Positions 1 to 6,438 of a stretch of 15,443 nucleotides of DNA are shown here, piece after piece. Origin of the DNA: Bacteroidota bacterium (GTDB lineage: Bacteria; Bacteroidota; Bacteroidia; Chitinophagales; Chitinophagaceae). A program made the translations under genes and the position numbers. Where the stretch lies: positions 1 through 15,443 of the forward strand of contig JANYAL010000101.1 of assembly GCA_025361325.1 (NCBI GenBank), given 5' to 3'. A model generated the notes under the pieces. That model worked only from the letters and a program-made list of their open reading frames with translations, was not told the origin of the DNA and searched no databases. Positions within the stretch are counted from its first letter, which is position 1. Each line of letters begins with the position of its first letter.

Positions 1-64
1 GGCATCACTAATATAATCGCCATTCAGGTTCAGGGTGGCGATCACGGAATAATCCTGTGGTGCC
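1..64 (-). other. Inverted segment of the upstream icd gene, bounded by GGCA/TGCC
   Basis: Reading the reverse complement of bases 1-64 gives [20 protein letters not shown] followed by A, which is the Icd sequence that should directly precede LAAQVGG encoded from 65 onward. The two halves join in frame if this block is flipped. The block begins with GGCA and ends with TGCC, so a flip between these 4-base inverted repeats restores an intact gene. It sits exactly at the window edge. An assembly or amplification artefact at a contig end is the likeliest explanation; a real small inversion breaking icd is the alternative. Confidence 0.88.
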
Positions 65-385
65 CTGGCAGCACAGGTGGGCGGTATCGGTATTGCACCC
101 GGGGCCAATATCAATTTTATCACCGGACATGCCGTATTCGAAGCCACGCATGGCACCGCACCACGTTTTGCCAATACCAATACCATGAACCCTTCCTCTG
201 TGATCCTCAGCGGGATGATGATGCTGGATTACATGGGCTGGAGGAATGCCGCCGAACTGATCACCAATGCATTGGGAAAGACCATACGCAGCAAGAAGGT
301 CACCATTGATTTTCACAAACTGATGGAGGGGGCAACCTTGTTGAAGACAAGCGAATTTGGGGATGAATTGATTAAAAATCTATAA
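62..385 (+). CDS. icd: NADP-type isocitrate dehydrogenase (E. coli subfamily), C-terminal fragment
   Basis: This is the last ~107 residues of a prokaryotic (subfamily I) isocitrate dehydrogenase, the TCA enzyme that converts isocitrate to 2-oxoglutarate and CO2. Visible family signatures in order are [18 protein letters not shown], then FEATHGTAP, then [13 protein letters not shown], and the closing [15 protein letters not shown]. The C-terminus is complete; the N-terminal ~300 residues lie outside the window. Read as given, the frame is closed by a TAA at 50-52, but only because bases 1-60 are inverted: their reverse complement supplies exactly the preceding residues (see the separate entry). 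At positions equivalent to E. coli K344, Y345, V351, Y391 and R395, which contact the NADP 2'-phosphate, this protein has R, F, M, I and K, so coenzyme preference is not certain. The gene lies 134 bases upstream of a second, unrelated-subfamily IDH on the same strand. Family assignment is very secure. Confidence 0.93.
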   Translation, partial: ALAAQVGGIGIAPGANINFITGHAVFEATHGTAPRFANTNTMNPSSVILSGMMMLDYMGWRNAAELITNALGKTIRSKKVTIDFHKLMEGATLLKTSEFGDELIKNL

Positions 386-493
386 GAACAGTTAGCTGTG
401 TGGGAGAAGCCAGCTGTCTAAACAGTACGTTTTGATAGCATGCAGCTTAAAACTTGAAGCTTTTGAACTTATAACAGATTACCCTCCTTACTG

Positions 494-501
494 TACATTT
501 G
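494..501 (+). promoter_or_regulatory. Bacteroidota -7 element candidate for the second IDH gene
   Basis: TACATTTG matches the Bacteroidota -7 consensus TAnnTTTG exactly and ends 18 bases before the ATG at 520. No TTTG at the usual -33 spacing is visible; the nearest one (462-465) is 28 bases upstream, which is too far. If the element is used, the leader would be only about a dozen bases long. Between the two IDH genes (386-519) I see no convincing terminator hairpin. Confidence 0.45.
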
Positions 502-519
502 CAAAAAAGGTAAAAGAAC

Positions 520-1752
520 ATGAGTAAGATCAAAGTAACCAATCCAGTGGTTGAGCTGGACGGTGATGAAATGACCCGTATTATCTGGAAATTCATCAAG
601 GATAAACTGATCCTCCCCTATATGGAAGTTCCCATTCAATACTACGACCTGGGTATTGAGAACCGTGATGCCTCCGGCGACCAGGTGACGGTTGATGCAG
701 CCAATGCCATCAAGGCCTGCGGGGTGGGCATCAAATGTGCTACTATAACACCCGATGAGGCCCGGATGAAGGAATTCAGTCTGAAGCAGATGTGGAAGAG
801 TCCCAACGGAACGATCCGCAACATACTCGACGGTACCGTTTTCCGGGAGCCAATCGTGATGCAGAATGTACCGAGACTGGTCACCAACTGGACCGCCCCC
901 ATCATCGTAGGCCGGCATGCATTCGGTGACCAGTATCGTGCCACCGATACCGTTATAAAAGGAAAAGGAAAACTCACGATGACCTTTACGCCTGATGGTG
1001 AAGGAGAACCGCAGGTCTTTGAGGTCTATAACTTCAAAGGTGACGGTGTGGCCATGAGCATGTACAATACCGATGAGAGCATAACAGGTTTTGCCCGAAG
1101 TTGTTTCAATATGGCGCTGAGCAAGAAATGGCCACTCTACCTGTCAACCAAGAACACCATCCTCAAAAAATACGACGGAAGATTCAAAGATATATTCGAG
1201 GACATCTTTCAAAAAGAATTCAAAGCGAAGTACAATGCTGCAGGAATAAGCTACGAACACAGGCTCATCGATGACATGGTAGCCAGTGCCCTGAAATGGA
1301 ACGGGAATTTTGTATGGGCCTGCAAGAACTATGATGGCGATGTGCAGAGCGATACTGTGGCACAGGGATTCGGGAGCCTGGGCCTGATGACTTCGGTACT
1401 GATCACGCCCGATGGGAATACCATGGAAGCTGAAGCTGCGCATGGCACGGTTACCCGTCATTACCGTGACTACCAGGCAGGGAAGCCTACATCCACCAAT
1501 CCCATTGCCTCCATATTTGCCTGGACCAGGGGACTTGCATTCCGCGGTAAATTAGACAACAACCAGCCCCTGATAGATTTTTGCCATGCCCTGGAGACTG
1601 TTTGCATTGAAACAGTGGAAGGCGGCAAAATGACCAAGGACCTGGCGGTATGTATCCATGGCAGCAAGGTGAACCATGGCGAACATTACCTCTACACAGA
1701 AGAGTTCCTGGATGCCATAGATGAGAATCTGAAAAAGAAGATGGGGCTCTGA
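520..1752 (+). CDS. icd: NADP-dependent isocitrate dehydrogenase, eukaryotic-type (subfamily II)
   Basis: A complete 410-residue homodimeric-type isocitrate dehydrogenase that closely resembles human cytosolic IDH1 (414 residues). It oxidatively decarboxylates isocitrate to 2-oxoglutarate in the cytoplasm, producing NADPH. The substrate-binding motif SPNGTIRN is at 94-101 and carries R100; R109 lies in TVFREP; R132 is in [13 protein letters not shown] together with Y139. These fall at the same residue numbers as in human IDH1. The lysine of [16 protein letters not shown] (K211, equal to human K212) and the metal-binding aspartates in RLIDDMV (D251) and YDGDVQSD (D274, D278) are all present, as is the NADP-binding [14 protein letters not shown] stretch. 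All catalytic residues are therefore intact. The ATG follows an AAGGTAAAAGAAC tract that offers a weak ribosome site. An intrinsic terminator follows. The gene sits directly downstream of an E. coli-type icd, so the organism has or had two distinct isocitrate dehydrogenases. Confidence 0.97.
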   Translation: MSKIKVTNPVVELDGDEMTRIIWKFIKDKLILPYMEVPIQYYDLGIENRDASGDQVTVDAANAIKACGVGIKCATITPDEARMKEFSLKQMWKSPNGTIRNILDGTVFREPIVMQNVPRLVTNWTAPIIVGRHAFGDQYRATDTVIKGKGKLTMTFTPDGEGEPQVFEVYNFKGDGVAMSMYNTDESITGFARSCFNMALSKKWPLYLSTKNTILKKYDGRFKDIFEDIFQKEFKAKYNAAGISYEHRLIDDMVASALKWNGNFVWACKNYDGDVQSDTVAQGFGSLGLMTSVLITPDGNTMEAEAAHGTVTRHYRDYQAGKPTSTNPIASIFAWTRGLAFRGKLDNNQPLIDFCHALETVCIETVEGGKMTKDLAVCIHGSKVNHGEHYLYTEEFLDAIDENLKKKMGL

Positions 1753-1783
1753 TCAATTAATCATTAAGGTTGAACAATTATAT

Positions 1784-1815
1784 ATAAGCACCAAACAAGC
1801 GGTGCTTATTTTATT
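1784..1815 (+). terminator. Intrinsic terminator after the second IDH gene
   Basis: ATAAGCACC (1784-1792) pairs perfectly with GGTGCTTAT (1801-1809) around an 8-base loop, and TTTATTT follows. It begins 31 bases after the IDH stop codon. It separates the IDH transcript from the downstream dehydrogenase. Confidence 0.82.
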
Positions 1816-1871
1816 TAATTTCATGGGCAGGAAATACGACAAGCACTAATAATAAAGAACAATAAGTAAAT

Positions 1872-2600
1872 ATGAATATCACCGGCAACAAGATACTGAT
1901 CACCGGAGGAGCCACCGGTATCGGCCTGGGCCTCGCAGCACGTTTTTTACAGGAAAACAATACAGTAATCATCTGCTGGCGAAGGGAATCGGCTTTGCAG
2001 GAAGCAGCTGCCAGTTTCCCTGCCCTTATTACACATAAAACAGATCTTTCCAGCGAAGCGGAACGGGTTGCATTATGCAACTGGGTCAGAGAAGAACACC
2101 CCGACCTGAATGTACTGGTAAACAATGCCGGCATCCAGCAATGGATGTCTGTTACAGATGAAGATTTCTTTACACGTGCCAAGGAAGAAATAACCACCAA
2201 TATTGAAGCGCCCATCCACCTGGCCGCCCTCTTTGCCAAACTGCCCTCGGTGAATACGATCATCAATGTAACTTCTGGTTTATCCTTCGTTCCACTTGCA
2301 AAAGTGGCAGTATATTCAGCCACCAAAGCTTTCTTACATTCCTTCACCCTATCGCTGTGCCACATGCTGAAGCAAGCGAATATAGAAGTGATCGAATTGA
2401 TCCCTCCGGCACTGAATACTGATCTGGGCGGTAAGGGCTTGCATGATCATGCTCCGCCGGTCAGCGGATTTGTGGATGCAGTATTTGAGCAACTGAAAGA
2501 AGGGAAAACCACCGCCACCTATGCCTCCAGTGAAACGAGGGCAAAGGCCGGTCCTGAAGAAAATAATGCATTCTTTGAACAAATGAACAATGCGTTCTGA
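1872..2600 (+). CDS. SDR family oxidoreductase, DltE-like
   Basis: A 242-residue classical short-chain dehydrogenase/reductase with a Rossmann fold. The cofactor glycine motif TGGATGIG is at 11-18 and NNAG at 84-87. The catalytic set is N110, S135, Y148 and K152, the last two in YSATKAF. The arginine pair in CWRRES (37-38), just after strand beta-2, suggests NADP(H) rather than NAD(H); this is inference. The overall pattern, including the long INVTSGLSFVP stretch and the ending ENNAFFEQMNNAF, resembles the COG3967 (DltE-like) group whose substrate is generally unknown. There are no signal peptide or membrane segments, so it should be cytoplasmic. It starts after the IDH terminator and thus probably has its own promoter, but I see no TAnnTTTG in front of it. 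Substrate cannot be deduced. Confidence 0.92.
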   Translation: MNITGNKILITGGATGIGLGLAARFLQENNTVIICWRRESALQEAAASFPALITHKTDLSSEAERVALCNWVREEHPDLNVLVNNAGIQQWMSVTDEDFFTRAKEEITTNIEAPIHLAALFAKLPSVNTIINVTSGLSFVPLAKVAVYSATKAFLHSFTLSLCHMLKQANIEVIELIPPALNTDLGGKGLHDHAPPVSGFVDAVFEQLKEGKTTATYASSETRAKAGPEENNAFFEQMNNAF

Positions 2601-2666
2601 TTTTTAAGTCTGACAGCATTTTTTACCAATGAACATATAGCTCAATTACTTGCTACTGCATTTATT

Positions 2667-2861
2667 TTGTTTGCCCTGCCCGGAACGGGATCTTCAATGA
2701 TTTACAGCAATTGCAGCAAGATATTATCGCCAGCTTCCACAACAGGGGATACGATCAGGATCGTAAAAAAGATGACCCGCCCGGGGGTAATCAAAACTTG
2801 CGTTGATCCTTGTCAACCGTCTGACACGATACGCTGTATTTCAATACCTCCGTTAAAATAA
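2667..2861 (+). CDS. Doubtful small ORF, possible exported cysteine-containing peptide
   Basis: The frame is open from just after the SDR stop (2601) to a TAA at 2859-2861, in the same frame as the SDR gene. It has no ATG that gives a full product: the ATG at 2629 is in another frame and stops after three codons, and the best in-frame candidate is TTG at 2667. The open frame encodes a hydrophobic stretch (LLATAFILFALPGTGSS) that looks like the end of a signal peptide or a membrane segment, then a polar region with four cysteines (two of them in CVDPC). This could be a small periplasmic protein with an unusual start, a decayed gene whose start was lost, or chance. I do not recognise a family. 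Confidence 0.22.
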   Translation: MFALPGTGSSMIYSNCSKILSPASTTGDTIRIVKKMTRPGVIKTCVDPCQPSDTIRCISIPPLK

Positions 2862-2885
2862 TTATATTGTGAGGAATACAGTATA

Positions 2886-3644
2886 ATGGAAACACAAAAA
2901 GATATACGGCTGGCAGTCCTGATCGATGCCGATAATGTTCCCTACTCCAACGTAAAGGGGGTGATGGAAGAGATAGCTAAATACGGCACCCCCACATTCA
3001 AAAGGATTTATGGCGACTGGACAAAGCCCACTATATCAGGGTGGAAAAATGTGCTGCTTGAAAATGCCATCACCCCCATCCAGCAATACAGTTATACCAC
3101 CGGTAAGAACTCCAGCGATTCGGCCCTGATCATTGATGCAATGGACATATTATACTCCGGAAAGGTGGATGGCTTCTGCATCGTTAGCAGTGACAGTGAT
3201 TTTACCCGCCTGGCTACCCGGTTGCGTGAAGCCGGAATGAAGGTATTCGGTATCGGCCAGAAGAAGACACCCAACCCCTTTATTGTTGCCTGCGACAAAT
3301 TCATTTATATGGAGATCATTGCCGTACCGGAAGCCGTGGCGGTATCCGAGATCCCCAAGACCAGGACGGCTAAAACTACTGACAAAACAGCTGTAGATAA
3401 ACTCAGCAAAGAGACCATAAAATCCATTGCGGCCACTATTGATGACCTTGCCGATGAGAATGGCTGGGCTTTCCTGGGAGATATAGGTAACCTCTTACTG
3501 AAAAAACACCCCAATTTCGATCCCCGCAACTATGGTTTCCAGAAACTAACGCCCCTCATCAAATCCATTCCCCAGTTCGAAATTGATAAAAGGGAAACAG
3601 ACAAGGCAGGCATAAAATTAGTTTACATCAGGAATAAACACTGA
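2886..3644 (+). CDS. NYN domain protein with C-terminal OST-HTH/LOTUS domain (predicted RNA-targeting nuclease)
   Basis: A 252-residue two-domain protein. Residues ~8-145 form a NYN (PIN-like, LabA/DUF88) domain. Its acidic signatures are LIDADNV (D14, D16), NSSDSALIIDAMD (D78, D84) and VSSDSDF (D103, D105), the usual metal-binding carboxylates of this nuclease fold. A Lys/Thr-rich linker (~150-172) leads to an OST-HTH/LOTUS-type domain (~173-252; WAFLGDIGNLLLKKHPNFD, then GFQKLTPLIKSI), a winged helix linked to RNA binding. The combination resembles bacterial relatives of MARF1/Limkain-type proteins, which act or are predicted to act on RNA. The targets here are unknown. The ATG at 2886 is preceded by GTGAGGAATAC, a modest ribosome site. 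The neighbours are metabolic and RNA-modification genes and do not suggest a dedicated system. Confidence 0.9.
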   Translation: METQKDIRLAVLIDADNVPYSNVKGVMEEIAKYGTPTFKRIYGDWTKPTISGWKNVLLENAITPIQQYSYTTGKNSSDSALIIDAMDILYSGKVDGFCIVSSDSDFTRLATRLREAGMKVFGIGQKKTPNPFIVACDKFIYMEIIAVPEAVAVSEIPKTRTAKTTDKTAVDKLSKETIKSIAATIDDLADENGWAFLGDIGNLLLKKHPNFDPRNYGFQKLTPLIKSIPQFEIDKRETDKAGIKLVYIRNKH

Positions 3645-3716
3645 TGATTGATGTTAGAAGCGGGTTACCATATACTGGATTAATTTCCAATTTTAAACTT
3701 CAAACTATTTTGGTAC

Positions 3717-3735
3717 ACCAGATCAAGTATCTGGT
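3717..3735. repeat. Short hairpin between convergent genes
   Basis: ACCAGAT (3717-3723) and ATCTGGT (3729-3735) form a 7-bp perfect inverted repeat with a 5-base loop. It lies between the 3' ends of the NYN gene and the rRNA methyltransferase gene. No T-run follows on either strand, so it is at best a weak terminator or an mRNA 3'-end stabiliser. Confidence 0.4.
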
Positions 3736-3750
3736 ATCCAGGATCCTAAA

Positions 3751-4929
3751 TCAGGTATCAACGCGCTTCTCTACCCGCTTCGTTCCGCTATACAATTCAT
3801 ACTCCAGTAACCGGCAGTCGATCTTGCTGGTATAGAATTCAATCCTGCGGCTGGGCTTCAACCCGATCTTCTTTGCGAGTTCAAGGTTCCCGGTAAAAAT
3901 ATAACCCGTATACCCTTTGCATTTCTTCTTCATGAAATCACCGATGCGTTTATAGGTCAGCTCAAGTTCAGCCTCCACACCCAGCCTGTCGCCGTATTCG
4001 GGATTGAAGATAACCACGCCTGCTCTTTCAGGTACAGGCGTCTCCTCAAAATCACAGGTCGTGAATTCAATGAGTTCTTCCACGCCCGCGATACCCGCAT
4101 TTACTTTGGAGATATTCACCATATCCTCGTTAATATCGGTAGCGATGAGTGTAAGGCCTGGAACTTCATGTACCTGCTGTTCCAGTCTTTTATATTCTGC
4201 CAGGTAAAAAGCCTCCTCATACCCGATGAGGTGCATGAAGGCATAATTCATTCGCAGCAACCCGGGTTTACGGTTGGTGGCCAGCAATGCAGCTTCAATG
4301 GCAAGTGTTCCTGATCCGCACATTGGGTTAATGAATGGTGAGCGCCTGTCCCATTGGTTGGCCAGTAAAACAGCAGCAGCCAGTGACTCCAGCATGGGTG
4401 CTTTCCCTGGTATCTTCCGGTAACCGTGCTTGGACAAAGTATCACCAGACGTATCAATAAAGATCACCGCAAGCGAACCTTTCCAATACAGGTGAATCAC
4501 TGCCTTATCCGTTTCAGGACCGGAGTTGGGCCGTTCACCAGTCCGGTTCCGGAACCTGTCAACAATAGCGTCCTTTACTTTCACATTAGCAAAGAGTTCA
4601 TTATTTATTGCAGGGGTATCTACATTGCTGCTGACAGAGAAATATCCGTTCAACGCAAGGATATCTTCCCAGGGATATTCAACAAGTACTTTATACAGCT
4701 CATCTGCATGGTCTGCATGGAATTCCTTCAGGGAGAATAGAACCTGGCTGGCACACCGTAAATTCAGGTTTAGCCGGATGCAGTCTTTCAGAGAACCCTT
4801 CAGTTCAACCCCGGTCTTGAATACCCGCACAGGAATATACCCCATTTCTTCAGTCTCCATTTTCAGGTATGGACTCAACCGGTTACTGCATGTGATGATG
4901 ATACGATCCTGTGTGTTGAATAGTGACAT
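3751..4929 (-). CDS. rlmL: THUMP domain class I rRNA methyltransferase, RlmL-like
   Basis: A 392-residue protein matching the N-terminal (RlmL) half of E. coli RlmKL, which makes m2G2445 in 23S rRNA using SAM. The THUMP RNA-binding region is about 45-160. The methyltransferase domain follows, with GYRKIPGKAPMLESLAAAVL (169-188), the SAM-binding motif I INPMCGSGTLAIEAA (200-214), ATDINEDMV (263-271) and motif IV FNPEYGDRLG (308-317). Two positions differ from the pattern usual in this family: motif I starts N-P where D-P is common, and motif IV is NPEY where NPPY is usual. The RlmK half is absent, as is normal outside gammaproteobacteria. The ATG at 4929 is 5 bases after a perfect -7 element. 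The gene diverges from the aminotransferase and converges on the NYN gene. Function is secure as an RNA guanine-N2 methyltransferase; the exact target is inferred. Confidence 0.9.
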   Translation of the reverse strand: MSLFNTQDRIIITCSNRLSPYLKMETEEMGYIPVRVFKTGVELKGSLKDCIRLNLNLRCASQVLFSLKEFHADHADELYKVLVEYPWEDILALNGYFSVSSNVDTPAINNELFANVKVKDAIVDRFRNRTGERPNSGPETDKAVIHLYWKGSLAVIFIDTSGDTLSKHGYRKIPGKAPMLESLAAAVLLANQWDRRSPFINPMCGSGTLAIEAALLATNRKPGLLRMNYAFMHLIGYEEAFYLAEYKRLEQQVHEVPGLTLIATDINEDMVNISKVNAGIAGVEELIEFTTCDFEETPVPERAGVVIFNPEYGDRLGVEAELELTYKRIGDFMKKKCKGYTGYIFTGNLELAKKIGLKPSRRIEFYTSKIDCRLLEYELYSGTKRVEKRVDT

Positions 4930-4934
4930 GGGTA

Positions 4935-4942
4935 CAAACTTA
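4935..4942 (-). promoter_or_regulatory. Bacteroidota -7 element before the RlmL-like gene
   Basis: On the minus strand TAAGTTTG matches TAnnTTTG exactly and is followed by TACCC and then the ATG. Transcription would start at or next to the start codon, giving a leaderless or nearly leaderless mRNA. No -33 TTTG is visible at normal spacing. Confidence 0.5.
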
Positions 4943-5080
4943 ATCTTTTATTCGTGCCTCGATTCTGTGGTTCGTATAACCCGGCTGAATGGGATACAGG
5001 ATGCAGGAATACAATACCCTGATTGAAGAATTTTGTTATAGCAAGCTTCCGGCCATGGACCATAAACTATGAACAATACT

Positions 5081-5088
5081 TATATTTG
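5081..5088 (+). promoter_or_regulatory. Bacteroidota -7 element before the aminotransferase gene
   Basis: TATATTTG matches TAnnTTTG exactly and is followed by CCCC and the ATG at 5093. It favours that ATG, or the one at 5123, over the ATG at 5069, which lies upstream of the element. No -33 element is visible at the expected spacing. Confidence 0.5.
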
Positions 5089-5092
5089 CCCC

Positions 5093-6292
5093 ATGCTAAA
5101 GATCAGTAACCGCGGTAACCATATGCCCGCATCCCCGATCAGAAAACTGGTTCCGTATGCAGAAGCTGCAAAAAGAAGAGGCATCAAAGTCTATCATCTG
5201 AATATCGGGCAGCCGGATATAGAAACCCCGCCACAGATCATTGACGCCGTGCGGCAGGCTGATATCAGGGTACTGGAATACAGCCATAGTGCGGGTAATG
5301 AGAGTTACCGCCGCAAACTGGTGCAGTATTATAAAAAAGTGGGGATCGATATAGCGTATGACCAGATCATTGTTACTACAGGAGGCAGTGAGGCCATTCT
5401 TTTTGGTTTCATGGCCTGCCTGGATGCAGGTGATGAGGTCATTATACCTGAACCCTTTTATGCCAATTATAACGGCTTTGCCGTTGAGGCGGATGTGATC
5501 GTAAAACCCATCACTTCCTCCATCGAAAATGGATTTGCATTGCCTCCCATTGATGAATTTGAGAAGGCCATTACTCCAAAGACAAAGGCTATTGTTATCT
5601 GTAATCCCAATAATCCCACCGGTTACCTGTACAGCGCTGAGGAAATGGAGGTACTGAAGCAAATCATTATTAAACACGATCTCTACCTGTTTGCAGATGA
5701 AGCTTACCGTGAATTCTGTTATGAGCACACCCATGCCAGTGCCATGCACCTTACCGGGGTGGAGAACCATGTGATACTGATGGACACCATCAGTAAAAGA
5801 TACAGTGCCTGCGGAGCGCGAATAGGCGCATTCGTGAGCCGGAACAAGGCATTGATGGAGACCGTGATGAAGTTTGCCCAGGCCAGGCTGAGCCCGCCTT
5901 CCTTTGCCCAGATACTGGCAGAGGCAGCCATTGACCTCCCGGATGATTATTTTAATATACCAAAGGCCGAATACAGGCTTCGCCGCGATACCATCGTTAC
6001 AAGACTGAATAATATGAAAGGGGTTTTTTGCCCTAATCCCGGTGGTGCATTCTATGCCATGGCTAAGCTGCCAATCGACGATTCAGATACCTTCTGCCAG
6101 TGGCTGCTTGAATCTTTTTCCTTCCATGGTCAGACGGTGATGTTAGCCCCGGCAACCGGTTTTTACGGCACTGCAGGATTGGGCAAACAGGAAGTACGAC
6201 TGGCCTATGTACTTAATACTTCAGCCATTAATGCTGCCATGGACTGCCTGGAGCATGCACTTGAAGCGTATCCGGGAAAAATGGGTATTTAA
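5093..6292 (+). CDS. Pyridoxal phosphate-dependent class I/II aminotransferase (aspartate aminotransferase-like)
   Basis: A 399-residue fold-type I aminotransferase that transfers an amino group between an amino acid and a 2-oxo acid in the cytoplasm. The substrate-side motif YHLNIGQPDIETP is at 34-46 and TTGGSEA at 95-101. The PLP-ring contacts are N173 in NPNNPTG, D202 and Y205 in FADEAYREF. The Schiff-base lysine is K235 in SKRYSACGARIG, and the carboxylate-binding arginine is R369 in EVRLAYV. I chose the ATG at 5093 because the product then begins MLKISNRGNHMPASPIRKL, the usual family start, and because a -7 element lies just upstream. An ATG at 5069 would add 8 residues and sits upstream of that element; MPASP at 5123 is a shorter possibility. 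The amino acid used cannot be fixed from sequence: aspartate, aromatic or alanine-type activity is all possible. It stands alone as a transcription unit. Confidence 0.93.
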   Translation: MLKISNRGNHMPASPIRKLVPYAEAAKRRGIKVYHLNIGQPDIETPPQIIDAVRQADIRVLEYSHSAGNESYRRKLVQYYKKVGIDIAYDQIIVTTGGSEAILFGFMACLDAGDEVIIPEPFYANYNGFAVEADVIVKPITSSIENGFALPPIDEFEKAITPKTKAIVICNPNNPTGYLYSAEEMEVLKQIIIKHDLYLFADEAYREFCYEHTHASAMHLTGVENHVILMDTISKRYSACGARIGAFVSRNKALMETVMKFAQARLSPPSFAQILAEAAIDLPDDYFNIPKAEYRLRRDTIVTRLNNMKGVFCPNPGGAFYAMAKLPIDDSDTFCQWLLESFSFHGQTVMLAPATGFYGTAGLGKQEVRLAYVLNTSAINAAMDCLEHALEAYPGKMGI

Positions 6293-6438
6293 AAAAAGGA
6301 AGGAAGGATTACTTTACCTGATCCCCATTAAAAATTCAATACCTCTTTCAATACGGTGTATCAGCAGGCCTGTACATTGAATGAGTTTGAGATTACGCAT
6401 ATAACTCCTTTCCTTAGTGAAGGACTCTGTGATTCCTT

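Noticed and set aside
469..1756. Several minus-strand open frames opposite the second IDH gene
   Set aside because: They are antisense shadows of a gene whose every catalytic motif is recognised on the + strand, and none resembles a known protein.
3644..3835. 63-residue + strand open frame starting at the NYN stop codon
   Set aside because: It runs into the 3' end of the RlmL-like gene on the other strand, has no recognisable motif, and its composition looks random.
4526..5026. 166-residue + strand frame overlapping the RlmL-like gene
   Set aside because: It is antisense to a well-supported gene and has no domain; its tail crosses the divergent promoter region.
5069..5092. Aminotransferase start at ATG 5069
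   Set aside because: It lies upstream of a perfect TAnnTTTG element, and the added residues do not fit the family's usual N-terminus.
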